A DNA stretch of 64,000 nt from Bacillus sp. T3 (GCF_033449965.1 NZ_CP137761.1:2666001-2730000), one strand, 5' to 3'. Positions 8,166-19,259 are shown, counted from the first letter of the stretch. Notes: generated from the letters alone by a model not told the origin. Made by a program: numbers and translations.

Positions 8166-9548
8166 ATGATTCATCAATATAAATTAAATGGCTACAACAT
8201 CGTCCTAGACACATACAGTGGGTCCGTCCATGTCGTTGACGACCTGGCGTATGATGTGATCGGACTGTATGAAAATACACCGATCGAAAAAATCGTCAGC
8301 TTAATGCTTGAAAAATATGATGGTAACGCCGAAATTACCGAAAATGAAATTCGTGAAACGATCACCGCTGTTGACGAACTAAAAACGGATGGACAGCTTT
8401 TCACAGAGGATGAATATCAAAACCTGTCGATAGATTTAAAAAATCGCAAGACTTATATCAAAGCACTTTGCTTTAACGTCGCCCACACCTGTAACCTTTC
8501 CTGTGAGTATTGCTTTGCAAGCCAAGGAAAATACAATGGCGACCGTGCCATCATGAGTCTTGAAGTAGGAAAAAAAGCAATCGATTATCTGCTCGAAAAC
8601 TCAGGTCACCACCGCAATCTTGATATCGACTTCTTTGGTGGCGAACCGTTAATGGCTTGGAATGTCGTCAAGGAGATCGTCGCATATGCGCGAAGCAAGG
8701 AAAAAGAATTCAAAAAGAATTTCCGCTTTACGTTCACGACGAACGGCATGTTACTAACCGACGAGGTCACAGAATTCCTCAATAAAGAGATGTACAATGT
8801 TGTCTTAAGTCTTGATGGCAGAAAAGAAGTTCATGATAGCCTTCGCAAAACGGTGAATGGGAAAGGCAGCTATGATCATATCGTTCCGAAATTCAAGGAG
8901 TTTATCGAGAAGCGTGGCGACAAGGAATACTATGTACGCGGAACGTACACACATAACAATGTCGATTTTACTAACGATATTTTCCATATTGCCGACCTAG
9001 GCTTCGATAAATTGTCGATGGAGCCTGTCATTTGTGACCCGAAAGAACCATATGCCCTAACTGAAGCCGATCTACCTGAAATATACAACCAGTACGAAAT
9101 TCTTGCCAAAGAAATGATCAAACGCGGGGAAAACGGCAATGGCTTCACTTTTTATCATTACATGCTTGACCTTTCTGAAGGCCCTTGTATTCAAAAAAGA
9201 TTAACTGGCTGCGGCTCAGGAACAGAATATCTCGCAGTCACACCTTGGGGCGAGCTTTTCCCTTGCCATCAGTTTGTCGGTGATCAAGAATTCAGCATGG
9301 GTAATCTTTGGGAGGGCATCACGAAACCAGAGATTCAAACTCAATTCAAGCAGAACAATTGCTATTCGAAACCAGAATGCCAGGACTGTTGGGCGAAGCT
9401 ATACTGCAGTGGCGGCTGTCCTGCAAATGCATTGCATGCTACAGGCTCTCTAAATGGTACGTACGATTTCAGCTGCGATATCTTTCGCAAACGAATCGAA
9501 TGCTCGATGATGGTAAAAGTAGCTGAATCGCTTTCAATGATGGAGTAA
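8166..9548 (+). CDS. SCIFF maturase, radical SAM/SPASM enzyme
   Basis: 460 residues. Order: N-terminal peptide-recognition (PqqD-like) region about 1-85; radical SAM core with CNLSCEYCFA (CxxxCxxC) near residue 108 and DFFGGEPLM near 155; C-terminal SPASM region rich in Cys (CGSGTEYL, LFPCHQF, CYSKPECQDCW, YCSGGCPANALHATG) for auxiliary Fe-S clusters. It should install Cys-to-alpha/gamma-carbon thioethers in the upstream peptide. AAAGGAG lies 14 bases before ATG. The A- and C-rich codon use looks slightly different from neighbours, and this pair is best known from Clostridia, so transfer is possible. No transporter or protease lies beside it. Confidence 0.93.
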   Translation: MIHQYKLNGYNIVLDTYSGSVHVVDDLAYDVIGLYENTPIEKIVSLMLEKYDGNAEITENEIRETITAVDELKTDGQLFTEDEYQNLSIDLKNRKTYIKALCFNVAHTCNLSCEYCFASQGKYNGDRAIMSLEVGKKAIDYLLENSGHHRNLDIDFFGGEPLMAWNVVKEIVAYARSKEKEFKKNFRFTFTTNGMLLTDEVTEFLNKEMYNVVLSLDGRKEVHDSLRKTVNGKGSYDHIVPKFKEFIEKRGDKEYYVRGTYTHNNVDFTNDIFHIADLGFDKLSMEPVICDPKEPYALTEADLPEIYNQYEILAKEMIKRGENGNGFTFYHYMLDLSEGPCIQKRLTGCGSGTEYLAVTPWGELFPCHQFVGDQEFSMGNLWEGITKPEIQTQFKQNNCYSKPECQDCWAKLYCSGGCPANALHATGSLNGTYDFSCDIFRKRIECSMMVKVAESLSMME

Positions 9549-9557
9549 TATAACATA

Positions 9558-9602
9558 AACAGGAGGCTCTTCCAACATCATAGGAAGGACCCCCTGTTTT
9601 TT
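9558..9602 (+). terminator. Terminator of the SCIFF operon
   Basis: Inverted repeat AACAGG...CTTCC/GGAAG...CCTGTT with minor mismatches, followed by a T run. Confidence 0.75.
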
Positions 9603-9622
9603 CAATTTCTCCATTCGCTCAC

Positions 9623-10464
9623 TTATGCATATTTTTGTAGTTTTTCATAACAAATGACATCGTCATACGATGATAGTAAGTTTTCAAAGATCCCCTCCCA
9701 CTTTTGTGTTAAGGCGTATTTTCGACCTTCCATTCCCATTTGATATCGAAGGCTATCGTATTTGAGCAAAACGAGGATGCTGTAAATAAAGTCGGAAACA
9801 TTTCTTGGCTCCACTAGCTTTCCAGTTAATCCAGATTGGACGATGCTTTTAACCCCACCAGAATTTGCCCCAACAACCGGTGTTCCGCATGCCAGCGCTT
9901 CAAGGACGACATTCCCAAAGGTTTCCGAACTCGAAGGAAAAACAAAAATATCGGATGCGGCATATGCCTCTGCCAATGCTTCCCCTTGTAAATAACCTGT
10001 AAAAACCATGTTACCCGGTGCTTCTTTTTGCAATTCTGTCCGCAACGGACCATCCCCAACAATCAACCATTGAACATCTTGGTTGATTTCTTCAGGTTGC
10101 GATTTAGCTATCAAAAGAACAAGATCAACATTTTTTTCGGGAGCTAAACGACCAACATAGGGTAGAAGGTACTTTTTTCAATTCCCAACTTTTTCCTGAC
10201 TTGTTGTTTATTATAGTTAGGATGAAAGAGCCGGCAATCAACACCCCTAGGCCACAATTCGAGATTATTAAACCCATGGCTTTTAAGCTGTGACATTGTT
10301 TCAATTGAGGGAACGAATATTTTTTTAAAATGACGGTGGAACCAATTTAGGTACTTCCAGAGGTATTTTGCAAGAAATTGAAGGTCGTAATATTGTAGAT
10401 AATAATTAAAATCCGTATGGTAGGAACCAACAAGGGGACTGACACAGTGCCTCACCTCCCCCAT
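9623..10464 (-). pseudogene. Group 1 glycosyltransferase remnant, 5'-truncated and frameshifted
   Basis: GT-B fold glycosyltransferase of the GT4 type. Seen: SYHTDFNYYLQYYDL, FVPSIETMSQL, WPRGVDCRLFHP, then after a one-base shift near 10170 YVGRLAPEKN, the donor-site segment FVFPSSSETFGNVVLEALACGTPVVG and a normal C-terminus. Roughly the first 90 residues expected of the family (the N-terminal Rossmann half) are absent; upstream sequence 10465-10738 does not code for them. It is a decayed gene rather than only a sequencing problem. Acceptor unknown. Confidence 0.85.
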
Positions 10465-10738
10465 AAGAATTCAGAGATATTATCTACTGAAAGGACAAAG
10501 ATGATTCATCCGCCATGACTTTTTTCCAATTCCCCCCACATTACAACGGAAATAGTCCCGAACTTATTTTACTAGTATAATCAATCAGCCTCTTATCATC
10601 AGAAATCTACTCTATTTTCCAATTTTCGAGATGTTATTATAATAATATTTGTCATTAATTGAGGAACAAAAAGACTTGTTTCGCTTTATTTTTCGGAATA
10701 TTATGTAAATATAACGATACAAAAACGAAAGGGTGAAG

Positions 10739-13149
10739 ATGATTTTGAAAAATGTTTTAAAAACTAGTTTTGCCTCCGCTCTCCTTGCTAGCACATTATT
10801 CACTGGAACCACAGGAACTTTCGCATCAATAGAGGATGGAAACCTATTACATCAATCTGAATCCAACCCTCAAACCACTCATTCCAAAACCGCACTAGAT
10901 TTAGCGATCGTAAATGATGAAAAACTAATAGACTCCTTTATTAAAAGAGGTCTTCTATCCGCTACTGCATCAGAAAAAGAAAAACAAACCTTTCTTACAA
11001 ATTATCTTAAAGTAAAAGGAAAAGTAACCGAAAATAAGGAGTCCGATCCCCTTGCTGCAAAGGTTAAAGCGAGTGATGCAGTAAAAGACAAGAACTTTAA
11101 AGAATACAATAATGGTCTAGTAAATGGGAAAGGTCAGAAAAATGGCCAGTTAAAGGGCACTCCTACTCCTATTAAGGAAGCTTCTTATAACGGGGAAAAG
11201 CGTGAAGACAATGTCCTCGTCTTAACAGTTGAATACTCTGATTTTGCGCATAACCAAATCAAGTCAACAGAAACTGACAATTACTACAAGGATTATACTC
11301 TTGGACATTATGAAAATATGATCTTTGGTGAAGATGGCGTTGAAGGTCCTAACGGTGAGGATTTTGTCTCGATGAAACAATATTATCTCCAACAGTCCAG
11401 GTGGTACATATTCTGTTAAAGGGAACGCTTATGGATGGTTAAAACTACCTGGAACGGCTGCCTTTTATGGTGGGGACAGAGAAACTGGACACGATAATGT
11501 GAATCCTGGGGGTTCGAAACAGGTCATTGTTGATGCATACGAAGCAGCATTGACAGCTGGAGTACCGCTTGAGAACTATGACAGCGAGGATCCTCACGAT
11601 TTAGATGGTGACGGCAATCTGTTAGAGAAGGACGGGCTCGTAGATCACTTAATGATCATCCATGCAGGTATTGGCCAAGAGGCAGGTGGTGGCTCATTAG
11701 GAGATAATGCCATATGGTCTCATCGTTCCGCAAAGTTTGTTGACCCAGATGGATTAGACCCCTCTTCAGGTAAACCTGGATTTTATGATTACACCATCAT
11801 GCCTGAGGATGGCGCAGTTGGAGTATTCGCTCATGAATATGGACATGACCTCGGCCTTCCAGATGAATATGACACCATCTACTCTGGGGCTGGAGAAGCC
11901 GTTGCGTACTGGTCAATTATGGCGAGCGGTTCTTGGGCCGGGGCTGTCCCTGGAGCAGAGCCAACTGGCTTTTCTCCATATGCGAAAGAGTACTTCCAAT
12001 CCTATTTAGGCGGAAACTGGACAAATGACACGGTTGAATTGGATTGGGATAATGTTTCATCAAAAGGGACTCAATTTCTACTAGATCAAGCAAACTCACC
12101 AAACGGGACAAACTCATCTATTTTGAAGGTGAATCTTCCTCAGAAAAAAGTATATGTAAATAAACCGAAAACCTGGAAGCTATGAATATTGGGGCGGTCA
12201 GAAGGATGAAATGGATACAAATATGGTCACTGCCGTTGACTTAACTGGAAAGACAACCGCAACTTTAACATTTGATGCTTGGTATGATATCGAAGAACAA
12301 TGGGATTTTGCTTTTGTTCAAGTTTCAGAAGACAATGGTACTACTTGGACCTCATTGGGCAATGATCATACCCGTTCAGATGTCGTTCCTGAGGGGTACC
12401 CTACTATTCTAGATTCAATGCCAGGCTTCACTGGAACTTCTAATGGAGAATGGCAAGCGCAAAGCTTTGATTTATCCGCTTATGCTGGGAAGAAGATTGA
12501 TTTACGTTTCCGTTATGCAACTGATTGGGGTACATCCAACGTAGGTTTCTTTGCAGATAACATTAAAGTGACAGCAGATGGACAAACACTCGTTGATGAT
12601 GGCGCTGAAAGCACCGCCTCTTCCTTTGCATTAAATGGTTTCAGTCGCTTTGACGGAAACAAGCTTGGTGACCACTATTATCTAGTAGAATGGCGAAACC
12701 ATGCAGGTGTGGACAAGGGACTTGGTAATATCCGCCGCGGGTATTCGTTAATGAGCTATGATAGTGGTTTAGTGGTTTGGTATGTTGACCCAACCTATAC
12801 GGATAACTGGACAGGAGTACATCCAGGCGAAGGTTTCCTTGGGGTCGTTGATGCACATCCAGAGACGAAACTAGTCTTCAGCGACGGTGCCGTTGCGAAC
12901 ACTCGATTCCATGTTGCAGATGCGGCATTTGGTTTAAACCCTACCTCAGGGCTTGCCATTGATTATGGAAATAATTTAACGTTAAATTTAGACCCACAGA
13001 AAAATGTGTCCTTATTTAGCGACAGCAACTCCTTCTTAAATTCGTTCTTACCAGACGCTGGCAGAGAACTTGGAAACTTCGGACTAAAAATTCGAGTAAA
13101 CGGTCAGTCATCTGATAAATCTGTTGGAGCCATCGTAATTTACAAATAA
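10739..13149 (+). pseudogene. Immune inhibitor A (M6) secreted metalloprotease, two single-base frameshifts
   Basis: Secreted zinc protease about 800 residues long. Signal peptide: basic start then SFASALLASTLFTG and a TFA cleavage region. M6 catalytic site HEYGHDLGLPDEYD at about 11833-11874. The C-terminal part has FDAWYDIEEQWDFAFVQVS and other beta-sandwich (MAM-like) segments. An extra base near 11397 (CAGTCCAGG) stops the first frame at 11419; an extra T near 12174 breaks the second; correcting both gives one continuous InhA-type protein. Start is ATG 10739 or TTG 10745 after AAAGGG. In Bacillus, InhA degrades host antibacterial peptides and secreted proteins. Confidence 0.88.
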
Positions 13150-13159
13150 AATAATAATA

Positions 13160-13195
13160 AACGGAGCTGTCATTTTGACTGCTCCGTTTTTATGG
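13160..13195 (+). terminator. Terminator after the InhA-type gene
   Basis: Stem ACGGAGC/GCTCCGT with a 13-nt loop followed by TTTT. Confidence 0.8.
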
Positions 13196-13203
13196 TACTA
13201 GTA

Positions 13204-15031
13204 TTATTTTGATAAATGATATGGCACAGTTGTAACAATTACGTTTTTACGGTAAAGCAAGAAGGAAGAAATCAATAAGCTTGATTGGTTATGCAGAACA
13301 TTCTCCCAGCTATGCTTTGGAATAAATTGTGGAATAAAAACAGTCACACGGAAATTTGATTCACTAGCTTTATGTTCAACCGTATCAACAAATTTTGTTA
13401 ACGGTGTAATAATGCTTCTGTAATGAGAATGAAGTGTTACAAGCCGAACATTCTGGCTGAAAATTCTTCCATTTTTCCTCAAACAGTTTTTCATCCTGTC
13501 TTTCAAAAGCTACATAAACGGCAATTATTTGATCTGGCGAAAGAGATTTAGCATAGTTCAGCGTGTTTTCCACCACATTCGTAATCCCTGCCACGGGAAC
13601 AATGATGACATTCCCTTCAATTGGTATAACTGGCATCCGATTTGCAATTCGAAGCTGTTCCCCCACCGCATCATAATGCTTTTTAATTCGATGGAATAAA
13701 AGAATAATGATGGGAAGAAAAACTAATATGGACCAAACTTGTGCAAATTTCGTTAAGAAAAATATGATCGTAACGATACAACTAATGGCAGCACCGGTAG
13801 TATTAATGATAAATTTAATGATCCAACCTTCTGGTTTTTCACGAATCCATTTAACCATCATTCCAGTTTGGGACAATGTAAATGGAATAAATACACCGAC
13901 TGCATAAAGCGGGATGAGGTGCTCGGTTTGGGCATGAAAAGCAAGAATTAAAATGATGGATGATAGTCCTAAAATGATGATCCCATTGGAATAGCCTAAT
14001 CGGTCTCCACGAACAAGGAACATTCTTGGAATAAATTTATCTTTTGCAAGATTAACCGCAAGAAGCGGAAAGGCAGAATAGCCGGTGTTTGCAGCTAAAA
14101 TCAGGATTAAGGCTGTCGTTCCTTGTATAAAGAAATACATAAAATTCCGACCAAAAATTTCCTCTGCAATTTGAGAAACAACGGTTACCTCAGCTTTTGG
14201 AGTAACACCATAAAAATAGGCTAATGTCACGATTCCTGATAAAAGAATGGCAAGTAAAACCCCCATCATCATTAACGTTTTCGCCGCATTGTTTGGTGCA
14301 GGGTCCTTGAAGTTCGGAATCGCATTTGAAATGGCTTCAACTCCAGTTAAAGCAGAACTTCCTGAAGCAAATGCCCTTAAAAGGATAAATAAACTAATTC
14401 CCGCAATCGGTGTTCCAATCGGGGTGTGTAGTTCTGGAGAAACACCACCCGTAATAATATTGTAAACTCCAACACCAATTAAAATAAATAATGCTAACAC
14501 AAATAAGTATACGGGATAAGCTAAAATGGAAGCAGACTCGGTTACGCCCCTTAAATTTAACAATGTAATAAGGATGACAAATACAATGGCAATTTCCACA
14601 TTAAAGTTATGTAAGGTTGGAAAGGCTGAGGTGATCGCATCTGTTCCTGCCGACACACTAACGGCAACAGTTAGGATATAGTCTACTAATAGAGCCCCTC
14701 CTGCAATTAAACCTGGATTTACCCCAAGATTATTTTTTGATACAACATAGGCACCACCGCCATGAGGATAGGCAAAAATGATTTGACGATAGGATAAAAT
14801 AAGAGCGGCTAAAAGGATTAATACTCCCACAGCAATCGGTATCGAATACCAGAATGCTGCAGCACCTATAGTCACCAGGACAATCAGGATTTGTTCCGGA
14901 CCATATGCCACTGAGGATAGGGCATCAGATGAGAGAATGGCTAATGCCTTTGTTTTGTTAATTTTTTGTTCCCCTAATTCATGGGATTTTAACGGATGTC
15001 CAATAAGAAATCTTTTTACTGCTGAAAACAT
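13204..15031 (-). pseudogene. kimA: KimA-type potassium importer, one frameshift near the C-terminus
   Basis: High-affinity potassium importer of the KUP/APC superfamily, about 609 residues when the frame is restored, the size of B. subtilis KimA. The first 400 residues carry about 12 membrane helices, including SSDALSSVAYGPEQ and FAYPHGGGAYVVSKNNLG; the C-terminal cytoplasmic domain contains VIPIEGNVIIVPVAG and, after one extra base near 13447, LVTLHSHYRSIITPLTKFV. ATG 15031 follows GGAAGGTGAG. It is preceded by a c-di-AMP riboswitch and terminator, as expected for KimA, so expression should fall when c-di-AMP (and K+) is high. Confidence 0.9.
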
Positions 15032-15118
15032 TAATGCTCACCTTCCAATAATGCTGATTAAAAATATCTTGCCCTATTTAACTTAAATCTCGCAAAAAGA
15101 GCCATATTTTTTTATAAA

Positions 15119-15165
15119 AATAAAAAAGTGTCTACAAGTCATCGAAAAAAGACCTGTAGACACTC
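15119..15165 (-). terminator. Expression-platform terminator of the c-di-AMP riboswitch
   Basis: Minus-strand stem AGTGTCTACAGGTC/GACTTGTAGACACT followed by TTTTTTATTTTT, between the aptamer and kimA. Confidence 0.88.
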
Positions 15166-15189
15166 TATTTTCTTTGTGTCACAAGCTCC

Positions 15190-15327
15190 ACTCCTTCTCA
15201 ATTAACGCTTACGAGGTTAGCTGTCGGATTCGGACCTTTGAGTAGCCCTACCTTAAAAAGGATTCACCCCAGGATTATTGTTAATCCATAAAAATGGGTC
15301 CCCCGTACCATATGGTTTAAGCGATTT
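15190..15327 (-). ncRNA. c-di-AMP (ydaO/yuaA) riboswitch
   Basis: The minus strand shows the conserved ydaO blocks in order: AATCGCTTAA, GGGGGACCCA, GGGGTGAATCC, AGGTAGGGC, CCGAATCCGACAGCTAACC and CGTAAGCGT. It lies directly upstream of a terminator and kimA. c-di-AMP binding favours termination (known for the class). End points are approximate. Confidence 0.93.
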
Positions 15328-15488
15328 AGAAATTGAAACTGTGATTATCTTACTCCTGAATTCTGTAAAAGTAAATAATTTTTTTGGTATTCGAAGAAAA
15401 ATCCTCCACAGTGATAAATGTCCTATACAAGCTCGCCCTATTAACATACACATAGACTATAACGAGTTTGTCCGAAAGGAGTAAAACC

Positions 15489-15962
15489 ATGTCAAAGGAC
15501 ATAATTTCAAATGTTAGAGTAGCCTTGGCCCACACAGTACAAGCTATTCGATTTGCCAAAAGTACTCTAAGCCTGTTTCAAAAATTGTCCTCATTTCCTT
15601 CAACACCAAATCCATTAAAAGAACTATATTATCAAGATGCGCTCGATAATCTCACAGAAGCATATCTTGGAATTAAAGCGTTACTTTTCGATGCTCAGTA
15701 TCCAATTGATCCAAGTTATCCAACTCCTCCTATCATTCCCCCAGTACAAGATAACCAACTTCTTATGAAACTATCCAACAATCGTGCGTCACTAGTGCTT
15801 GCTCGAACGAACAATGCTATTGCAATGCTTGACCAAGCAATTTTGTTGAGTGATGAAAACGATTCATTCAACGGCCAACTCGTATTCATTCGATGTGATC
15901 TTAATTCAGCACGAGATGCTCTAGTTGCAGGGTTTAATTCAGCTTTTTTCGTATCGGATTAA
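15489..15962 (+). CDS. Helical protein of unknown function
   Basis: 157 residues from ATG 15489, with AAGGAG nine bases upstream. The protein is mostly helical: two similar helical halves (YYQDALDNLTEAYLGIKALL; NNAIAMLDQAILL) joined by a Pro-rich linker (DPSYPTPPIIPP). No signal peptide or membrane segment. I do not recognise the family; it could be a four-helix-bundle protein. It lies alone between the kimA riboswitch and a bidirectional terminator. Confidence 0.65.
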   Translation: MSKDIISNVRVALAHTVQAIRFAKSTLSLFQKLSSFPSTPNPLKELYYQDALDNLTEAYLGIKALLFDAQYPIDPSYPTPPIIPPVQDNQLLMKLSNNRASLVLARTNNAIAMLDQAILLSDENDSFNGQLVFIRCDLNSARDALVAGFNSAFFVSD

Positions 15963-15982
15963 GTTAGTTACCTTAAAAGGTA

Positions 15983-16024
15983 AAAAAGGGACGATTCCAA
16001 TCGTTACAGGAACGTCCCTTTTTA
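15983..16024. terminator. Bidirectional terminator between convergent genes
   Basis: AAAAAGGGACG...CGTCCCTTTTT stem with inner TTCC/GGAA. Confidence 0.85.
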
Positions 16025-16053
16025 GTTCGTCTATTGTTTTAAAAATTACTCGT

Positions 16054-16821
16054 TCAATGAAAATAATCATAAGCATTTTTCGCTAATAATATAAAGGTTA
16101 CGAAGATAAAAAGTGCACGGACGTAGCCGCTTCCCTGCTTGATGGCAAATTTTGAGCCACAGATTGCACCGGCAAGTTGCGCAAGTCCCATTGGAATCCC
16201 GTAAGCATAATTGATTTGGCCTAAATACATAAACATAAGTAATGCTGCTACATTACTTCCAAAGTTTAAAAACTTGGCATTCCCAGCTGCCTTTAAGAAA
16301 TCAAAACCGACCATTAAAAATGTAAAAATTAAGAAGGATCCTGTTCCAGGTCCGATAAATCCATCGTAATAACCAATTGCAAAGATGGCCACTAAAAACA
16401 TACTCATGTGGAAAGCCGATAATTTTTTATCACTTGAAATGCTACCCCAATTTTTCTTAAACATTGTATATATGGCCACAACAGCCAGCATGATAAGCAT
16501 CAAGGGCTTCAGAATTTCTGGATTCATCAAATGGACGGTCCAAGCGCCAAGCATCGACCCCAAAAAAACAAGCGGAAAATATTTGGACACCGATCTCAAG
16601 TCTAGTTTACCTGAACGATAAAACATGATTGTGCTCGTTAACGAACCAATCGTCCCGGCCAATTTATTTGTTGCTACGGCGGCCGCAGGCGTTAGTCCAG
16701 TGAATAGCAAAGCTGGCAATGCAATCAGGCCGCCACCTCCCACCACCGAATCGATAAATGCAGCTAAAAAACCAAAGACAAGCAAAATAACTAATAATGA
16801 AGGATCTAATTCAACTGGCAT
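16054..16821 (-). CDS. TSUP (TauE/SafE) family membrane transporter
   Basis: 255 residues from ATG 16821 (AAAGG upstream); an upstream in-frame extension to 16914 lacks a ribosome binding site. About eight membrane helices with the TSUP signatures AAFIDSVVGGGGLIALPALL near residue 20 and AIGYYDGFIGPGTGSFLIF near 140. The family exports or takes up sulfite, sulfonates or sulfoacetate; substrate cannot be read from sequence. No sulfur genes adjacent. Confidence 0.88.
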   Translation of the reverse strand: MPVELDPSLLVILLVFGFLAAFIDSVVGGGGLIALPALLFTGLTPAAAVATNKLAGTIGSLTSTIMFYRSGKLDLRSVSKYFPLVFLGSMLGAWTVHLMNPEILKPLMLIMLAVVAIYTMFKKNWGSISSDKKLSAFHMSMFLVAIFAIGYYDGFIGPGTGSFLIFTFLMVGFDFLKAAGNAKFLNFGSNVAALLMFMYLGQINYAYGIPMGLAQLAGAICGSKFAIKQGSGYVRALFIFVTFILLAKNAYDYFH

Positions 16822-17089
16822 CCAATCAGCCTTTCTATGTATATCAATCGGGTGAAGACCAATAATTATTTTTATAAAATCATCATTGATCCAAATATTA
16901 ATATAACATGTCATTTTCTAATAAACGTTATTTTAATATATTTTATTTTTCTCAACCAGAAAAAAACGTTATAGAAACCTAAAATTCCTCTTACACAAGG
17001 CACCGCCCCCTGCTTCCGAGCATGATTTACGATATAATAGAATAAACTGGAAGTAGTAAAAGACTATTTTGCTGAAAAGAGTGATATTG

Positions 17090-17925
17090 ATGGAACCGAT
17101 TACTTTTAAAGCATTTGCCATTACGAATGAAATTGACTTGAACAAAATCGCGATTCATTGTGGGATTCCAAAAAATTCACTTGGGAAGAACCGTTAATTT
17201 TGAGAAGCACCATGCTAAACAAATTCCTTTATCAGAAAGTGGACGAAACACAACAGATTCTTGTTTTTTCCTTCGGCTCTGTTGTCTTCATTAATAACAA
17301 AGGTAATGATGTAATAAAAGAGTTTTTATCGTTTATCCATTCATTTGAACCTGAAATTGATCTACGCAAGTTTGAACTATATACGGATGACTACAGTCTC
17401 CACCTCGGGGAATCAGATAAAATGGAACTAACGGACAAATATGTAATTGTGCCTCAATATGAAGAGTTTTACCCTGAATTGATTTCCACTGTGCTCGCAA
17501 AATCAGTGGCGCTTGAGAAAACGGAAGAACAGCTAGGAAATATCCACGATAAACTCGAAAACATGATTGACCGTTTAGAAAAAGGAAAGCTACGAATCGG
17601 CAACAAAGAATTAGCCAGAACGACAGCGAAAATTGTCCGGCACGAGTATAACACCCTTTCCTATATCATGATTTTGGACAAACCTGATATTACCTGGACG
17701 AGCAGCACAGCTGGAGAATTTTATGACAACATGTTTGATTTTTTCGAATTAAACGATCGCTATAAAATCTTAAAAAGCAAAACAGAAATCCTTTACAATA
17801 TTATGGATGGTTTTTCAAACATCAGCCATTCGATTCGCGGGTTGTTTGTTGAATGGATTATCGTCATTTTGATTGTATTTGAAATTGTCCTTACGTTATT
17901 GCAGATTGCCGGCATCATTTCCTAA
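17090..17925 (+). pseudogene. DUF155/RMD1-like protein, one frameshift in an A run
   Basis: About 279 residues if one A is added to the run at 17170-17175, giving IAIHCGIPKKFTWEEPLIL across the junction. RMD1/YagE features: FSFGSVVFINNKG near residue 70, EKTEEQLGNIHDKLE coiled coil in the middle, and a C-terminal hydrophobic helix (VEWIIVILIVFEIVLTLLQ) that probably anchors it in the membrane. The bacterial function is unknown. ATG 17090 has only a weak AAAAGAG before it. Terminator follows at 17942-17970. Confidence 0.82.
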
Positions 17926-17941
17926 ATCGAATAAAGAAAAA

Positions 17942-17970
17942 TGGACTTTGCTTGGAAGAAGCAAAGTCCA
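17942..17970. terminator. Terminator after the DUF155 gene
   Basis: TGGACTTTGCTT/AAGCAAAGTCCA hairpin with a five-base loop. Confidence 0.8.
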
Positions 17971-18013
17971 ACATTTATATATGATATGTTTTTCCATCTA
18001 GAGCTCTCAAGAC

Positions 18014-18265
18014 TTATGCAATTCTGGAGGCCACGAGGTGGTTGATAAACGTATAATCTCGGTATTGACTGAAATAAAGCTTTTCGGCCGCCTCCCTATT
18101 ATCTAGCTTGAGCCAGCCACCATCTCTTTTTAACACTCCGACACCTTTATACGGAGTTTCAGCCATTTTTTCGGTATAGATACAAACTTTATGTAAGGAA
18201 AATCTCTTGGTTGGATGATCAATGTTTACCCAAACTTTTTGCTTATCTACAAAAAGAATACCCAT
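18014..18265 (-). CDS. Small hypothetical protein
   Basis: 83 residues from ATG 18265 (GGGTGAG five bases upstream). Contains a beta-rich region (KVWVNIDHPTKRFSLHKVC) and a Lys/Asp/Gly middle (GVLKRDGGWLKLDN), ending NHLVASRIA. No membrane segment or recognised family; could be a small cytosolic protein. Upstream in-frame extension to 18370 lacks a ribosome binding site. Confidence 0.55.
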   Translation of the reverse strand: MGILFVDKQKVWVNIDHPTKRFSLHKVCIYTEKMAETPYKGVGVLKRDGGWLKLDNREAAEKLYFSQYRDYTFINHLVASRIA

Positions 18266-18434
18266 CTTTCTCACCCATTCATATTTAATTTTTCCCAAAA
18301 GCAATCTATGACCAGCAACTACTACTATTCTTATTATAGCGAAAAAGCGAGAAAATTGGTAATATTTCATACATAATCGAATAAAAAGAAAAGCCCTTCC
18401 AACGAAATGCTGGAATGAGCTTATGTTTTGTCAA

Positions 18435-19259
18435 TTAACGTCTATTAAATTCGTTCGGATTTGGACCTCTACGTCGATTGATGTTTAATTGATTAATTTC
18501 TGCTAGTTCGTTTGAAGTAAGCTCAAAATCAAACACATTGAAGTTTTCTTCAATTCGTGACGGTGTAACTGATTTTGGAATAACGATGGAATTGTTTTGG
18601 ATATGCCAGCGTAGGATGACTTGTGCTGGTGTTTTACTATGTGCAGCAGCAATCTTCACAATGACCTCATCCTTCAGTACATCTCCGCCTTGCTCCAGGG
18701 GACTCCACGCTTCAACATAAATGTTATGCTTTGCACAAAATTCCTTTAACTCGCTTTGGACAAGGTATGGGTGGCATTCAATTTGGTTTAAGACAGGTGG
18801 AACTTCACATTCCTTCAATAATCGTTCTAGATGCTCAATTTCAAAATTACAAACACCAATTGCTTTCACTCGACCTTCATGATAAAGCTTTTCCATTGCT
18901 TTATATGTATCTACATATTCATCATATTGTGGTGTTGGCCAATGAATTAAATATAAATCGACATAATCAAGACCTAATCTTTCAAGGCTTTCATCAAACG
19001 CACGCAATGTATTTTCATAGCCTTGATCACTATTCCAAACCTTTGTTGTTATAAAAAGCTCCTCGCGCGGTACAGAGGCTTCCTTGATTGCTTTTCCTAC
19101 ACCTTTTTCATTCTGATAGATCATAGCTGTATCGATTGACCGATAACCTACTTCAATGGCTTTCGCTACTGCAGTAGTTGCTTGGTCATCCGCTACCTGC
19201 CATACTCCATACCCTAGTTGTGGCATTCGTAATCCGTTGTTTAATGTAACAAAATTCAT
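18435..19259 (-). CDS. Aldo/keto reductase (DkgA/YvgN type)
   Basis: 274 residues from ATG 19259, with AAGGAGG upstream; the longer frame to 19352 lacks a start signal. AKR (beta/alpha)8 barrel: GYRSIDTAMIYQNEKGVG holds the catalytic Asp and Tyr, TTKVW the Lys and LYLIHWP the His; the NADPH site is IPKSVTPSRIEEN. Such enzymes reduce methylglyoxal and other aldehydes. Stands alone. Confidence 0.93.
   Translation of the reverse strand: MNFVTLNNGLRMPQLGYGVWQVADDQATTAVAKAIEVGYRSIDTAMIYQNEKGVGKAIKEASVPREELFITTKVWNSDQGYENTLRAFDESLERLGLDYVDLYLIHWPTPQYDEYVDTYKAMEKLYHEGRVKAIGVCNFEIEHLERLLKECEVPPVLNQIECHPYLVQSELKEFCAKHNIYVEAWSPLEQGGDVLKDEVIVKIAAAHSKTPAQVILRWHIQNNSIVIPKSVTPSRIEENFNVFDFELTSNELAEINQLNINRRRGPNPNEFNRR

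Noticed and set aside
1331..13149. Programmed frameshifting as explanation for split genes
   Set aside because: The shifts are of both signs, differ in context and hit unrelated families, so indel error or mutation is simpler.
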